In this document: one piece after another, positions 1 to 12,017 of the stretch
Layout of the letters: every line of letters begins with the position of its first letter
Position numbering within the stretch: position 1 is the first letter of the stretch
Assembly (NCBI RefSeq): GCF_037038585.1
Contig: NC_092522.1
Coordinates: 125,036,661 to 125,100,660, forward strand
Source: Patagioenas fasciata
Taxonomy: Eukaryota > Chordata > Aves > Columbiformes > Columbidae
Length of the DNA stretch: 64,000 nucleotides
Direction of reading: 5' to 3'
Notes under the pieces: generated by a model
The model's database searches: none
The model's input: the letters and a program-made list of their open reading frames with translations, nothing else
What the model was told of the DNA's origin: nothing
Program-made: the position numbers and the translations under genes

Positions 1-944
1 GGCTTGGGAAGTGCCTTTTATAGCAAAACCACTGCACCCCAAACCTTCCCAGTTCCGTGTCCTCACTCCTGAACCAGAGCTGGTGATGGCAGCTGGTGGG
101 AGGCAGTGGCACAGGGCCGGCTGGCGGCAGCCTGCTCACCAATGGCTCTTGCGAAGATGTTCTTTGTCTTTTTACCTGTGTGGGCAGTAAAATAAAGTCC
201 TGTCAGTGTCTGCTGCCACACGGCTGCTGGGCTGAGGCCCGGGAGCAGCCGGCAGCGCTCAGCCGCTACACAAAGCGTCCAGACTCGCTGCTCGTCCCGC
301 GCTCTCTCTGCAGCGACCCGCGCTTTGCTGTGCATTCAGCCGTCGATCTGCTGCGAGCTGGCTCTGTTCTCCCAGCACGGAGGAGCTTGGCAGGTCCCGG
401 CATCGCGGTTCTGCTGAGACACGTGGCGCAGAGCTACCCGGAGCCCCTGTCACACCGGGGGTGGCATCCCCTGCCTCGGGAAATGAGGGAGCTTCTCCAA
501 CTGCACGCTCCTGCAGGTGGAGAAGGCACCTGGTACCGAGCATGGATGTGTGGCTGGGAGCAAGAAACCCTGTGGTGGGTTCATCCATAGCGGAGATTTT
601 TGCACCAGGAGGTGCTGGTCCATTATGCCAATAACAAAGGTATTTGGGTTCTGTAAGGTGCCATTTAAAATGCTGTTTATTAGAGCTAACGCTATGAGGA
701 GAGAATAGTATAGATAATATTGCATCTCTTTTAGATGGCAGGAATAGCAAGTGGTGTCATGTCAGATGGGGCGTCAGTCCATGTACAGCCCCTGTCTGTA
801 GAAGGTATTTCCCTCTTTTTAGTCATTCAAGCTATTGTAGGATTTTCTTGCAGGAAAACAATTCTATTTGTCATTTCTGGTGTCAGAGGGAAAGGATGTT
901 CTTAAGGGCTTCTTGCTGCACTTCTCTTTTCCCAAGTAACAAAC
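1..944. other. Intronic or intergenic DNA, nothing recognised
   Basis: No coding exon, RNA gene or clear repeat was recognised. The stretch most likely belongs to SELENOI intron 1, because the earliest SELENOI exon seen lies downstream and is not the first coding exon. Short open frames here have no family resemblance. Confidence 0.4.
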
Positions 945-1088
945 AATAGGATGAGGGGAAACGACCTCAGGTTGCACCAGGGGAGGTTGAGGTTGGATGT
1001 GGGGAACAATTTCTTCCCCAAGGGGCTGTGGGGCATTGGAACAGGCTGCCCAGGGCAGTGCTGGAGTCACCATCCCTGGAGGGGTTAT
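945..1088 (+). mobile_element. CR1 LINE fragment (3' region)
   Basis: This piece carries the CR1 block containing GGGGAACAATTTCTTCCCCA, the 'fallen on its 3' end' region found in many truncated avian CR1 copies. It is joined directly to an oppositely oriented CR1 piece. Confidence 0.85.
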
Positions 1089-1205
1089 CATAGAATGACA
1101 GAATGTCCTGGGCTGGAAGGACCCACCAGGATCATGGAGTCCAACTCCTGTCCCTGCACAGGACACCCCACAGCTCACGCCGTGTATCTGAGGGTTGAAC
1201 AGACC
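1089..1205 (-). mobile_element. CR1 LINE fragment, inverted against its neighbour
   Basis: The piece begins with the reverse complement of a CR1 3' end (ATCATAGAATGACAGAATGTCC) and continues as in the copies at 8926 and 20186. It abuts the + strand fragment ending at 1088. Confidence 0.8.
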
Positions 1206-4200
1206 TGAGGTGAGGTTCTCGGGGACGTGGGCTGGAGGTGGCCGTGGCAGCGTGAGGTGAAGGGTTGCACTCGATCTCAGGGGTCGCTGACTCCTCGACG
1301 TACAGCGATCTCCTGGTCAGGGTCACTGCAGCCGCTGGGTTTGCAGGAACACTGGGCCAGGTCCTCCCGCAGCGTCAGGCGAGACCGTAGCTGGGGAGAG
1401 CCGGTGTGCGCAATGCCCCGAAGGGCTGGGCATCAAGCCTGAAGGATTCCTTCTGTTTTGTGCCAAGTCCTCTCCTCCCAGATGCTCTTCTCCCTTCCCT
1501 GCATCCTTGTCCTTGATCTCTGGGCTGTCAGCAGCCCAAGCCAGCACCAGCACCGAACCTGCCAGGCGCCACGGCTCCACGAGTCAGGCGTGTATCACGC
1601 TTTACCTGTTGATTGAACAGGCTTTCGAGGTCCCTTAAACCGGTCCCACGTGCTGTCCTCTCTACCCTGAAGAAGAGCTTGCTGTTCCCTTCCACCAGCC
1701 TCAAAGTCCTCTTGCCTCCAGGCTTGAGGCAGCACGGAGAGCAGCGTGCAGCTGCTGCGCTGCGGGAAGCAGATGGCTCCAAGCTGCCCTGGCAGGATTT
1801 TATAGCCTGCTTGGGAAATACGAGCCCTAAAGAGATCTCTGCAGGGTTTGCTTTGCCGAGCAGAGACATAAAGTGGCGGTTCAGACCGGTGGAACAACAA
1901 CAAAACCGGGAGAACAGCAGAAAGGGAAGGCTTTGGGATGCCAGCGATGTGATGGGAGGCTTGAGGCCACGGTGATTCAAAGGCCAGTCTTGTCCCCAGA
2001 CTGACAGCTTGTCTTCTGCAGAGTCCTGAGCAGGTAGGGTGTGAAGGAGGAGAAGCTGTTGAGCCCTGTTCCTGAATCACTTAACTCCTTCCCCAAGGAC
2101 TCTTTAAATTGCTCTGAGCCTTTCAACAGCCCCAGCTTCCCAAGGTGCCGCTCGGCCGCGCTGTGTTGCAGAGGATGCTCTGAGGAACTCCACAAGTCCT
2201 CCTGGACTTCGTGACACTTAACGTGAGCAGCTGCAAAAGTCAGAGGTGTTTTTCTTCTTTCTTCTCCCACTCTGCAGTGAAATTCAGGGGTTTGAACATC
2301 TGCCCAGCTTAGTGTGTCCCTTGCAAAAGCTGCCATGGTTGGAGGAGACAGCAGCAGCGCTTATAGTGAACTAGAAACAACCTGACTCATGAGCTTTGGC
2401 TGAACTTGTGTGTGTGCTAAGCAATGAGACGAGGGTAAGGGATTTATCTTGCTTTCCAGAGACACTTCTGATGTGGGTTGTGAGGTTTTGATGAGTGATG
2501 AGCTAATCCCACTCCCAGGACCTAATCTGTGTGCGTTTACATCTCATCATCTCCAGCAATCCTGAAATAGCTGCTGGATCTCGGGGTGCTGTTTGCTGCT
2601 GCCACAGGTCTGGTTTCTGAGCAGTCACCTTTGCTCTACGGGGAATCAAAGACACTGAACCTTGTTTCAGTGGGGGATTCCCAGACTCTCTGTTTTTAGG
2701 CACCCAGTGGTGGTGATGAAGCCTTTTGTGGTCGGGAACCTGCTGCTGCTCCACTCCGCGGTGGGTCCTGCAGGGTTTCCGGGGAGGAACCTCAAACCTC
2801 TGTGGGTTTTGGTGTGAGAAGGAGACTCTCATGTGGACTTGGGTGCAGCGGCACAGCTGTTGGGCCGGGGCTGCTCTTCTCCAGGTGCTTTTTTGATGCT
2901 CATGGGGTGATGCTTGTGCTGCTGCAAACCCCCTGTCTGCCCCTTCCTTCCTGGGAGCGGAGCTGTTTGGCTCCACACTCTGTTTCTCTGGGTTATTTTT
3001 GCAGTCCTTACCCTTCAGGGTGTGAATTGGGCAGCTTGTGCGTGTGATGAGCGGGTTCCTTGTCCTGTCCCACAGCGGGAACCCTCCCAGCTCTTCTCTT
3101 GCCGTGCAGGTGAGGGACACAAGATCCTTCCGCATCCTCGGCCCCACCTGAAGCAGAAGGTTCCTGTCCCATCAGCTGAACCCAGGTGCCTTTCTCGTGG
3201 GTGTGAGTGCAATGGAGCGCTGGGGAGGCAGAGCTGCTCAGCAGCCTTTGGCTCTCCAGATTCCCTTTGGAAAGGAAAAAGTCTGTTATTTACTCTACGT
3301 TTTTGCTTTGGATGTCTGGTAGATCTTTACACACACCTTCCTCTTTGGAGCCTGCTGTTCTGGTTGTATAGCTGTCCCACACCTTCTGTAGAGCGCTCCG
3401 TCTCCATTGGCACTGTTGGCACGGAGCTGGTGCCCAAACGAATGAGCGCAGGGCTGTGGAAAGGAAGGAGCAGTTGAGGTGAGTGACACTGATAAGCGTG
3501 TGGGTGTATTTGGATGTTTGGGCCCTTACCACGAGCTGGGGGAGCCGGGTTGTGGCTCTGCCTCCAGCGCTCGCCCGGTGTCACGAGGTGTGCGAGGCAG
3601 TCGCTTAAAAATACCTCAGGCTGCTTGTCAGTCCGTCTTGGGTCTCTTTAATTGCTCTGAGAGTGTACTGCCATGTCTATTGGTGCGTGTTGAGTCTTGG
3701 CTACAATGAACTTCATCATAAAAGTCACTCTTTACTAATTAGCAGCAAGTGTTTGGCTGTTGGGACTGTTTGGAAGAGAAGTTGAGCGCGTTGTGGAAAT
3801 TGAAGTATCACTTTCCATAGCTGGCTCGGGAAATGGCCACGTTATCAGGGCTCGTAGAATTGACCTGGCGTGCTGTGCTTCGAGTCTTGCACAATTTGGG
3901 GTGTCAGGGCTTGCAAAGCAATGCAGCTTTCTTTCTGTTAATTGCGAGTTTCCTCTTTGTGGATGAGGCAGGATGAGGGTTATGGGCCATAGAGGGTTAT
4001 GTGCTTTGGAAAACAACTGTTTTGTTTGTGCCTGTCACATAGGTTCTCTTGAAACTTGGGTCGTCTTCCCCCTCCCTCCCAGCAGCGCCTTGTTTATCTG
4101 GGATCAGCTCCCAATGTGCGTGGGCTTGTGTTTTCCTTTGATACGTATACTTAGAAGTTCAAGTGGATTTATTTTTTCCTAGGGATTGCAACGAATTCTC

Positions 4201-4954
4201 TTCTCTTGCGCTGGCTCCTGTGTTCCCCTGGTTGGCATCAAACCCAGCTCTGTGCTGGACTCGACCCAGTTCTGCCGTGGTCACGGCCTCTGGAGGGGAG
4301 AGCGGGGCTGTGGTCCTGTGAGCGTCTGCAGCTCCCTGAGGGCTCGCAGCACCTGGAGAGGATAAATCACCAGCAGAAGGAGTTTTGGGGTGGTCTTTTG
4401 GCCCTTGGGGGGCACAGGGTGGGTGCTGAAGTGTGCCCATGGGTGGCGAGTGGCTCCTGCCCCCTCGCCCTGCTCCCTTCTGTTCTCCTCGGGCACCAGG
4501 AGCAGGATCACAAAACCAGCCTGACCCCCCGTCAGGTACTCCAGCCCTTTGTTTTGCAGTCCAAACCAGCAGGAAGGTCTTTCAGCTGACACAGTGTTAT
4601 TGTAACGGGTTTCCTGCTTGTGCATTTTGGCTCCTGCCTCTTCTTCCTCCCCAGAGTGGTTGCTCTGATCCCTCGCTTCCCACTCCACAGCTCACCACTG
4701 CTCCTCTAACTGCATCCCAGCCTCGGCTCCCTGAAGGTTCATCTTTCCCACTCCCGTACTCACCATCTGTGTGTCCGTTCCGCAGCTGATCGCCTCGGAC
4801 TGTAGCAGAAGCGGTGGTGACCCATATTCATGGCTATTTAATGCTCTCAGAGACAGAGCTCCTGGATGCAGCCAGAGCTGGCACGCTGCTTGCTGGAGCC
4901 TGCCATCAACATCAAGTGTTGCTCCACATTGCGTATCCACAGGGAAATGATTTT
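1206..4954. other. Probable SELENOI intron 1 DNA, no gene recognised
   Basis: About 3.7 kb without a recognisable exon, RNA gene or repeat. Several open frames of 60-200 codons occur on both strands, as expected in GC-rich avian DNA, and none resembles a protein family known to me. Confidence 0.4.
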
Positions 4955-5190
4955 TCAGGCTGGACATGATGCAGAAATTGTTTGTGCTGAGGGTGGTGAG
5001 AGCCTGGCCCAGGTTGGGCAGAGAGGTGGTGGATGAACCATCCCTGGAGACATCCCAGGCCAGGCTGGACGGGGCTCTGAGCAACCTGAGCTGCTGAAGA
5101 TGTCCCTGCTCATGGCAGGGGGAACTGGGGAGCTGGGAAGGTCCCTTCCTTCCCACCCAAACTATTCAGTTATTCTTTTATGGGCTGCTG
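4955..5190 (+). mobile_element. CR1 LINE fragment
   Basis: It contains the CR1 block around GACATGATGCAGAAATTG, followed by the 'gagagcctggcccaggttggg' type segment and the usual 3' tail. The same block recurs at 8790, 16445, 23180 and 29890. Confidence 0.85.
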
Positions 5191-5462
5191 TGCTGCAGAG
5201 CAGATCTGGCCCATGGAGGGGCTGGGGCTGGGTCAGGCTGTTTGCAAACGTGCTGCGTGTCCGCTCTGCCCGGGCTGTTTGCTGATGTTTTGCATCCAAG
5301 CATCCTTGTTTTATCCCTCTGTGCTACCTCAGCTCTGAGGTCAAGCTGTTGTCCCCGTGAGCATTGCTCTCCCTGTAGCCAAGTCCTCCTCCTGGAGCGG
5401 GGCCGTTTCTGCACGCTCCTCAGTCACCACGTCTGTGGTCCCACACAGCTCCTGTGCCCCCC

Positions 5463-5660
5463 AAACTGTGGGGAACAATTTCTTCCCCAGAGGGCTGTGG
5501 GGCATTGGAACAGGCTGCCCAGGGCAGTGCTGGAGTCACCATCCCTGGAGGGCTGGACAGACGGACAGGAGGTTCTCAGGACATGGGGCAGGGACAGGGC
5601 TGGGGGAATGGTTGCTCGATGATCTTAAAAGTCTTTTCCAGCCAAAATGATTCTATGATT
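5463..5660 (+). mobile_element. CR1 LINE 3' end
   Basis: The piece runs from GGGGAACAATTTCTTCCCCA to the CR1 terminus, ending in the ATTCTATGATT-type 3' repeat. Confidence 0.88.
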
Positions 5661-7282
5661 AGAAGGAAGAGCGAGCCTCTGCCCACACTCATCACCATGG
5701 GCTTTACTGGAGGGGTGACCCGATGTCTGTGTTTGCAGAAGACAGGAATGATCCCCCAAGCTGGTGGCAGCGAGAGCCGAGGGTCTGAACCCGCGAGAGC
5801 ATCGGTGGGTAGAAATCTGGTTTTCAATTGAATTTGCACGCCCTGTGGGGCCCGGGGAGCAGGAAGGAGCCTTGTGCTCGGCGCAGTGTCCGCTCTTGGA
5901 GGAGCGGGCTCTGACCTTGCCAGGTCCCCTGCGTGCCGCGTGTTGAAGCGTTTGTAATTGCTAAATGTCTAAAAGCCGCATGGGGGAGAGCAGGAGCAGG
6001 CGGAAGCCTGACCCCGCGGCTCCTGCGGGTTTGCCGCTGCCAACGCGCTCCCTTCTTGTGCCAGCCGAGAAACGACCTTAGAGAAGACAAACACGCCCGG
6101 AGTTAATAAGTACCATTAATGCCCGATGTGGCTTCTGCACTGGCAGATCGTGGGCATAGGGCAAGCGTGACTTGTTTGCATTGGCACGGCTCCGCTCAGC
6201 TACGTGGACGGGGGTTTGTTGAGTTCGCTGCCTCCTGGCTTATCTGGAGCCTGCTGGGAGAAGGTTCTTAGCCTTGTGCCCTCGCCGTGCTTAAGGAGAT
6301 TTATAGGAAACAGCCGTAAGGATGTGGCGGAGCTGCTGTGCCGAGCTCCCTCTGCTCCCGCTGCCGGTGCAGGCGGTGAGAGACGGGGCTCACGGAGCTC
6401 GCCGGGGTGCCCACGAGCAATATAGGGCATCCAAAGGCATCATTGGCTGCTGTCCCCAGCTGTGCCGCCACCTCTGTCCTCCCCAGCCCACCCCGGATCC
6501 GTTCAGGTGTGACACCGGGTGACAATGTTTGATCTACCGCTGGCTCCTGGTGACCGGATTACATAAAAGCGACATTGTTTTTCTGGACAGGACGGCTGTT
6601 GGTAGAATCTGGGCTGTAAATCTGTATTGCTTTTCCTCCTTGGACACATAATTGGATCTTCCGGAGATGTCCTGGTTGCGTGATTAATGTTGTTTTTAAG
6701 CTGTATGAGCCATTCGCTCTGTTCTTTTCTTAAGAAGTTTAAAACCAAATCCCAAGGGGCTGGGCTGGGCTGGGCTGGCTCTTGCCTGCGATTGTAAGGA
6801 GAAGCGACGTCCACGTGCACGGTGCTGTTTTAGAGCAGGGTCCTTACAAACGCCTGTCTGCTTTGAGAAGCAGCTTCTGGGGCGTACAAAACTCCTCCTG
6901 TGCATTAGCACTTTTTGTTTGACCTGATCTCCCTGGAAATGAGGGAGAAATCAGGACTCCTAGCTGGTGCTATTCATGGACTGTGATAGAAAGATGACTT
7001 GGAGAAGGATAATAGTCACATATGTGAGTCACTAGACCAGTGCATAGGGATCCAAGTGGAAAAGGTGATGCTAATTTGCAGCGAGGATGAGGTGGGTGAA
7101 TTGTGGAGGTGGTGCTGTGTCTGGTGAGTTGAACACCACGGGGTTTGTGGCCTCAGGAGAGTTTCCTCAGAGCAACAGCAGCGAGTTTGGGGGGTATGAG
7201 CCCCAAGCCCCAAGCCTGGTACTCCTGGGGACAGTTGGGCTCTTTCCTTGGCTTTACCCCGACACATTAGTGTGTGTGAATA
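5661..7282. other. Probable SELENOI intron 1 DNA, no gene recognised
   Basis: No exon or RNA gene was recognised. A short run of the pentamer CTGGG lies near 6758-6780. The rest is ordinary non-repetitive sequence. Confidence 0.35.
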
Positions 7283-7555
7283 GGCAGATCACACAATCAT
7301 TTTGGTTGGAAAAGACCCTCAAGCTCATTGAATCCAACCATTAACCCTGTCCCTACCTCATGTCCGTCTGTCCAACCCTCCAGGGATGGTGACTCCAGCA
7401 CTGCCCTGGGCAGCCTGTTCCAATGCCCCACAGCCCTTTGGGGAAGAAATTGTTCCCAAATGCAACCTCAGCCTCCCCTGGCACAACTTGAGGCCGTTTC
7501 TTTGTGTCCCTGTCTCCCCTCAGCTCCAGTTCTCCAGCTGAGCCCCCGGCTGCTC
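7283..7555 (-). mobile_element. CR1 LINE 3' end
   Basis: Reverse complement of the CR1 3' region: it begins with the inverted terminal segment (AATCATTTTGGTTGGAAAAG) and continues to the inverted 'aacaatttcttcccc' block near 7445. Confidence 0.85.
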
Positions 7556-8424
7556 CCATCACACGTTGCTGCAGGAGGTGCCCGGCAGGTCGCTGGTGTT
7601 CTGGAGGTGGCCTTGTCCTGGCTGCCGGGAGCGCTGTCCCTTAGGGTGACACCAGCCCAGCCCCGGCTTGGTCCCATTGCTCTGTTGGTGTCCCCTGAGC
7701 GGGCAGAGCACCCACCCACCTCCCTCCCTCCAGGACACGGGCTGAGACCAGGGTGGCTGTATCAGCAAAGCTCTGCAAAACAGCTGCTTTCCCCCCCTGA
7801 GCAACGTCTCGTTCCCAGCTCTTTGAGTTCTGCAAACAAGGTGGAACATGCGTGGCCATGGGGAAAAGCTGCTTTTTGTCTATTATCCCCAAACGCTGGG
7901 GAGAGGGGAAAGCTTCCCGGGATGTGGGCCTGGGGAAGCTTCCCCGAGGTACCTCCGAACACGAGCATAGAGACTCCAGAGCAATTCCCCTGCCTTGCTG
8001 CGAACGCCACGTCTGTTTGCTTGATCCGGCTGTTTTGGGGATAATGAGATTTAATCAGCCTCCAACTCTCCTCCTTGCCTAACCAGTGGTTTAAATCCTA
8101 TTATCTTGTAAAGCGTTTGGAATTCTGTCCTCCAAAACTGCTTTAAGCTGGGATGGAAATTCCTCGAGGCTTAAACCTCGCCTCGGTGCGGCATCGAGCT
8201 GCAGGTTTTGTTACCACTTGCTCTGCAGCTCCTACGGGCTTGGTGGCGTGGGGACGGGAGCCGCAGCGAGACGGACCCATCCGTCACGGGGAGGGGCGGC
8301 TGGAGGTACAGAAATGTTTGCCAGGGATGGGATTCACGGGGGAACAAATGCTGTGAGATCTTAACCTGTGTGTCAGAGCCCCGTGAGAACCGCTGGTCCT
8401 TCTTTGCGCTGGCAGCTGTCTTGT
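7556..8424. other. Probable SELENOI intron 1 DNA, no gene recognised
   Basis: About 870 bp between CR1 pieces with no recognisable exon, RNA gene or repeat. Confidence 0.35.
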
Positions 8425-8925
8425 GGGGTGGTGCTTTGCCCTTTCCCCGTGCTATTTAACATCTTCATCAGTGACGCAGTGGGATCGAGTGCATCCTCAG
8501 CAAATATGCAGGTGCCACCAAGGTGAGTGGTGCAGGGGACACACCTGAGGGACAGGATCCACCCAGAGGGACCTGGACAAGCTGGAGCAGTGGGGCCATG
8601 TGGACATCATGAGGTTCAACAAGGCCAAGTGCAAGGTCCTGCACCTGGGTCGGGGCAACCCCGGTATCGGTCCAGGCTGGGGGTGGAGAGATAGAGAGCA
8701 GCCCCAGGAGAAGGGCTTGGGGTGCTGGGGTGAGAGATTGGACATGAGCCACCAATGATAATGATTTTAAACTGAAGGAGGGAGATTGAGGCCGGACATG
8801 ATGCAGAAATTGTTTGTGCTGAGGGTGGTGAGAGCCTGGCCCAGGTTGGGCAGAGAGGTGGTGGATGAACCATCCCTGGAGACATCCCAGGCCAGGGTGG
8901 ATGGGGCTCTGAAAAACCTGATCTC
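8425..8925 (+). mobile_element. CR1 LINE fragment (end of ORF2 and 3' UTR)
   Basis: The piece begins with sequence translating roughly as LFNIFISDAVGS, which resembles the CR1 reverse transcriptase region, and continues into the 3' UTR block GACATGATGCAGAAATTG. It is truncated at both ends and joined head-on to an inverted CR1 copy. Confidence 0.8.
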
Positions 8926-9785
8926 ATAGAATCATAGAATGTCCTGAGCTGAAAAGACCCACAGGATCATGGAGTCCAACTGCTGTCCCTGCACAGGACA
9001 CCCCACAGGTCACCCCGTGTGTCAGAGGACCCTGTCCAGTCTCTTCTTGAACACTGTCAGGTTGGGCCGTGACCCCTCCCTGGGAGCCTGTTCAGTGTCC
9101 AGCACCTCTGGGTGCAGAACCTTTGCCTCATGTCCCACTGACCCTCCCTGGCACATCTTCTGCCGTTCCCCGGGCTCTGTCACTGTCACAGAGCAGAGCT
9201 CACCCTGCCCCTCCTGCTCCTGCTGAGGAACCTGCAGCCCATGGGCTCTGCCCTCAGTCTGCTCTGCTCCAGCTGAGCAAACCCAGGGACTGCAGCCGCT
9301 CCTCACACGGCTTCCCCTCCAAACCCTGCACCAACGTCGCAGCCTCCTCCGTACACTCTCCAGCAGCTTTATGTCCTTTTCCCCTGTGTCCCCAGCCCTG
9401 CACACAGTGAATGCTCCAGGTGAGGCCGCCCCAGCGCAGAGCAGAGCGGGACAATCCCCCCCTGCCCGGCTGCCGTGCTGTGCTGGGTGCACCAGGACAC
9501 GGGGCCCTCTTGGCTCCAGGGACACTGGTGGCTCATGTTCAATCGGCCATCGACCAGAAACCCCAGATCCCTCTCTGCAGAGCTGCTTTCCGGCATCTCG
9601 TCCCCCTGTCTGTTTGTACAGCCGGGGTTGCCGTGTCCCAGGTGCAAAATCTGGCACTTTCTCTTGCTGAACTTCATGCAGTTGGCGATTGCCCAGTTCT
9701 CCAGTTTGTCTGGGTCCCTCTGCACAGCCTCTCTGCCCTCCAGAGTGTCAACAGCTGCCCCCATTTTTATGTCATCTGGGTGAAG
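8926..9785 (-). mobile_element. CR1 LINE fragment, about 860 bp, inverted
   Basis: It starts with the reverse complement of a CR1 terminus (CATAGAATCATAGAATGTCC) and runs into the body of the element. The first 550 bp closely match the piece at 20186-20742, and the rest extends further into the element. Confidence 0.8.
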
Positions 9786-9866
9786 GTGTCCCTGCTCGTG
9801 GCAGGGGGTCGGACTAGATGGGCTTTGAAGGTCACTTCCCACCCAAGCTGTTCTATGATTCTACTA
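9786..9866 (+). mobile_element. Short CR1 3' terminus
   Basis: About 80 bp of CR1 3' end on the + strand, ending in GTTCTATGATTCTAC, abutting the inverted CR1 piece on its left. Confidence 0.7.
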
Positions 9867-11654
9867 CTCCCGCCTCTTTCTTCCCAGATTTTGGAACGGG
9901 CAGGCTGTCCCCTTCGCTTCCAGGGTTTCCAGCCGAGGAGAGGAGCACGGGGAGAGGAACAAGTGGTGTGTGCAGAGATGGCGGCTCGCTCAAGGCCATG
10001 GGATGGGACACGCAGCTGCTCTCTGCTGATGGGTTTCCCTTACCAACCAACCCCCCTTATCTCGAGGGGCGCACAGTTGTGTCCGTGGCGGTGCGGGGTG
10101 CGTGGCTGTGATTTGCTCTCCATAGCGCTGCTCCCAGCCCTGCCCCTGGGGTTAGGCTGGCGTGGGACGCGGCGGACGCCGGTGCTGGGACTCAGTGGGT
10201 GCTGATCCAGCCCCGGGTTCATCGCCTGGGGGGTGGGTGCTGCCCTGCTTGGCACCGGGCGCATGAGCTGAGCAGTTCCGTAACCTATGAAGCTTTTCTT
10301 GGAATTGTTATCAACGTGTTACCTGGGGACAAGGACTTTAGCCGAGGTGATCTTTGCTAGGAAGGGCAGATAACAGTTCATGGTGCTCTTGAGAGCCAAA
10401 GGATGTCAAACTTTAACTTTCTATCTAGAAACTGTTTCATTATTTGGTCTTTGAGTTTTTTTCTTGTAATTTCTCCAACCTCTCCATGACCTGAAAGCCT
10501 TGGGGTGAGGGGTAAGAGCTCTTCTTCCCCACTTCCCAAGGGCAGCAGGTGCCTCTGCAGCAATCACAGCTCCTTAAGGAGAGGAGCCTTTCTGATGAGC
10601 CCTCCGACCCCGTCCTGCATGGGCACCCATGGGCCTCCTCGTGTTCACCACCAATCCTTCCCCTTTGGAAACGCAGGCTCCAGCTCACGGAGCGAGATGC
10701 TGATCCTTCACTAAGTCAGCGGGCAGCTGCTTCAAGCTGCTCTACTCTAGACTGAAGAATTAAAAAATGTCGTGGATCCTACGGGCAAACACTGAAATCC
10801 GTTGCCTGCTCTGCTCCGATCGCTTTGTTCCCTTGCTGGCCCCGATCTCTGTCCCCACAAACCAGCCCAGGTCACCTGGGGGCTGCACTGGGAAGCTGGG
10901 GCCTCTGTATTCTTAATGCCCAAAGACGCTCCGTGCCTGAAGCTGCGTTGGGATGTGTGGGATTTGGAGATACTTGGGGCTGCACGTTGGGGTGTGTGGT
11001 GTTTTGGAGCACCTCCAGGACAAGGGAGGTGGTTGAAGACCTTGCTCATAAATATCTGGTTTCTTTCTGGGACGAGAAAGTCTCTTCCCAGTGACTGGAG
11101 CTGGGTGAGTCAGTGATAGGTGCCATCTGAAGCCCACCAGCTCTTTGCAGGACCTCTGGGCTGCCTCACTGGTTGTGTCTGGGTCGCCCTGAGCTGCCAG
11201 CGCAGGAATGTGTCCCATGATGGTCCCGGGAGCACGGTGTCTGCCGCAGAACAGCCTCCCGTGGTGAGCACCCCACCAGAGGAGCTCCTCGCCATCCTGG
11301 AGCTCCTCTGGGTGCTGAGCTGAGAAGGTCCCTCACCCTGCTCATCTTATGGGGCAGGACTCTCCACGTTGCTTGAGCACCCCATCCCTGCTTGAGTCCT
11401 TGGTGGGTCAGTCCCATGGTGCTTGGGGCTGTCACTTCTCTGCTTGTGCAGAGTGCCACCAGGCCAGCGCTGCGGCCTTTCTGGGGCTCTGTGGGGAGCG
11501 CTGGCTGCAAAAGTGTGTCCTCAAGTCTCGCCCCACCTCCCAAGAACCGCTGCGCTGGACACGCTGCTCGTTCTTCTTGGGTTGCTGGAGCTCCTGGTGC
11601 TTTTTGGGTTGTTTAACACCGTCCCTGGTGAGACTCCATCCCTGAGCAGAGTGT
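9867..11654. other. Probable SELENOI intron 1 DNA, no gene recognised
   Basis: About 1.8 kb with no recognised exon, RNA gene or repeat. It ends at a CR1 piece about 100 bp before the first SELENOI exon seen. Confidence 0.35.
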
Positions 11655-11845
11655 GAGGGTGACGGAGCCTGGCCCAGGCTGCCCAGGGAGGTTGTGGAGT
11701 CTCCTTCTCTGCAGACATTCAAACCCGCCTGGACCCCTTCCTGTGGAACCTCAGCTGGGTGTTCCTGCTCCATGGGGGGATTGCACTGGATGAGCTTTCC
11801 AGGGCCCTTCAACCCCTGACACTCTGGGATTCTTGCAGCGCCAAG
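11655..11845 (+). mobile_element. CR1 LINE 3' fragment
   Basis: CR1 block with 'ggagcctggcccaggctgccc' followed by GACATTCAAACCCGCCTGGA, ending in a 'ctctgggattct' terminus. The same subtype recurs at 18800, 26650 and 31715 (inverted). It ends about 100 bp upstream of a SELENOI exon. Confidence 0.85.
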
Positions 11846-11948
11846 ACTCAAGTAGCAGGGAAAGCTCAATATTGAGGATCTCTGGCTTTTTGCAAGCGTT
11901 GCTGGAGCCCTAACTGTTGCTTTTTGGTTTTTCCCGTTGTTTTCGCAG

Positions 11949-12017
11949 TACAGCGCCGTGGACAGCAACCCCCTGTCTCTGTACGTCATGCATCCCTTCT
12001 GGAACACGGTGGTGAAG
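11949..12017 (+). CDS. SELENOI: SELENOI exon 2 (first exon visible)
   Basis: Encodes [20 protein letters not shown] plus VVK, 23 whole codons. The acceptor follows a pyrimidine tract ending TTTCGCAG and the donor is GTGAGA. It matches the human segment that follows the 19-residue first exon. Confidence 0.95.
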
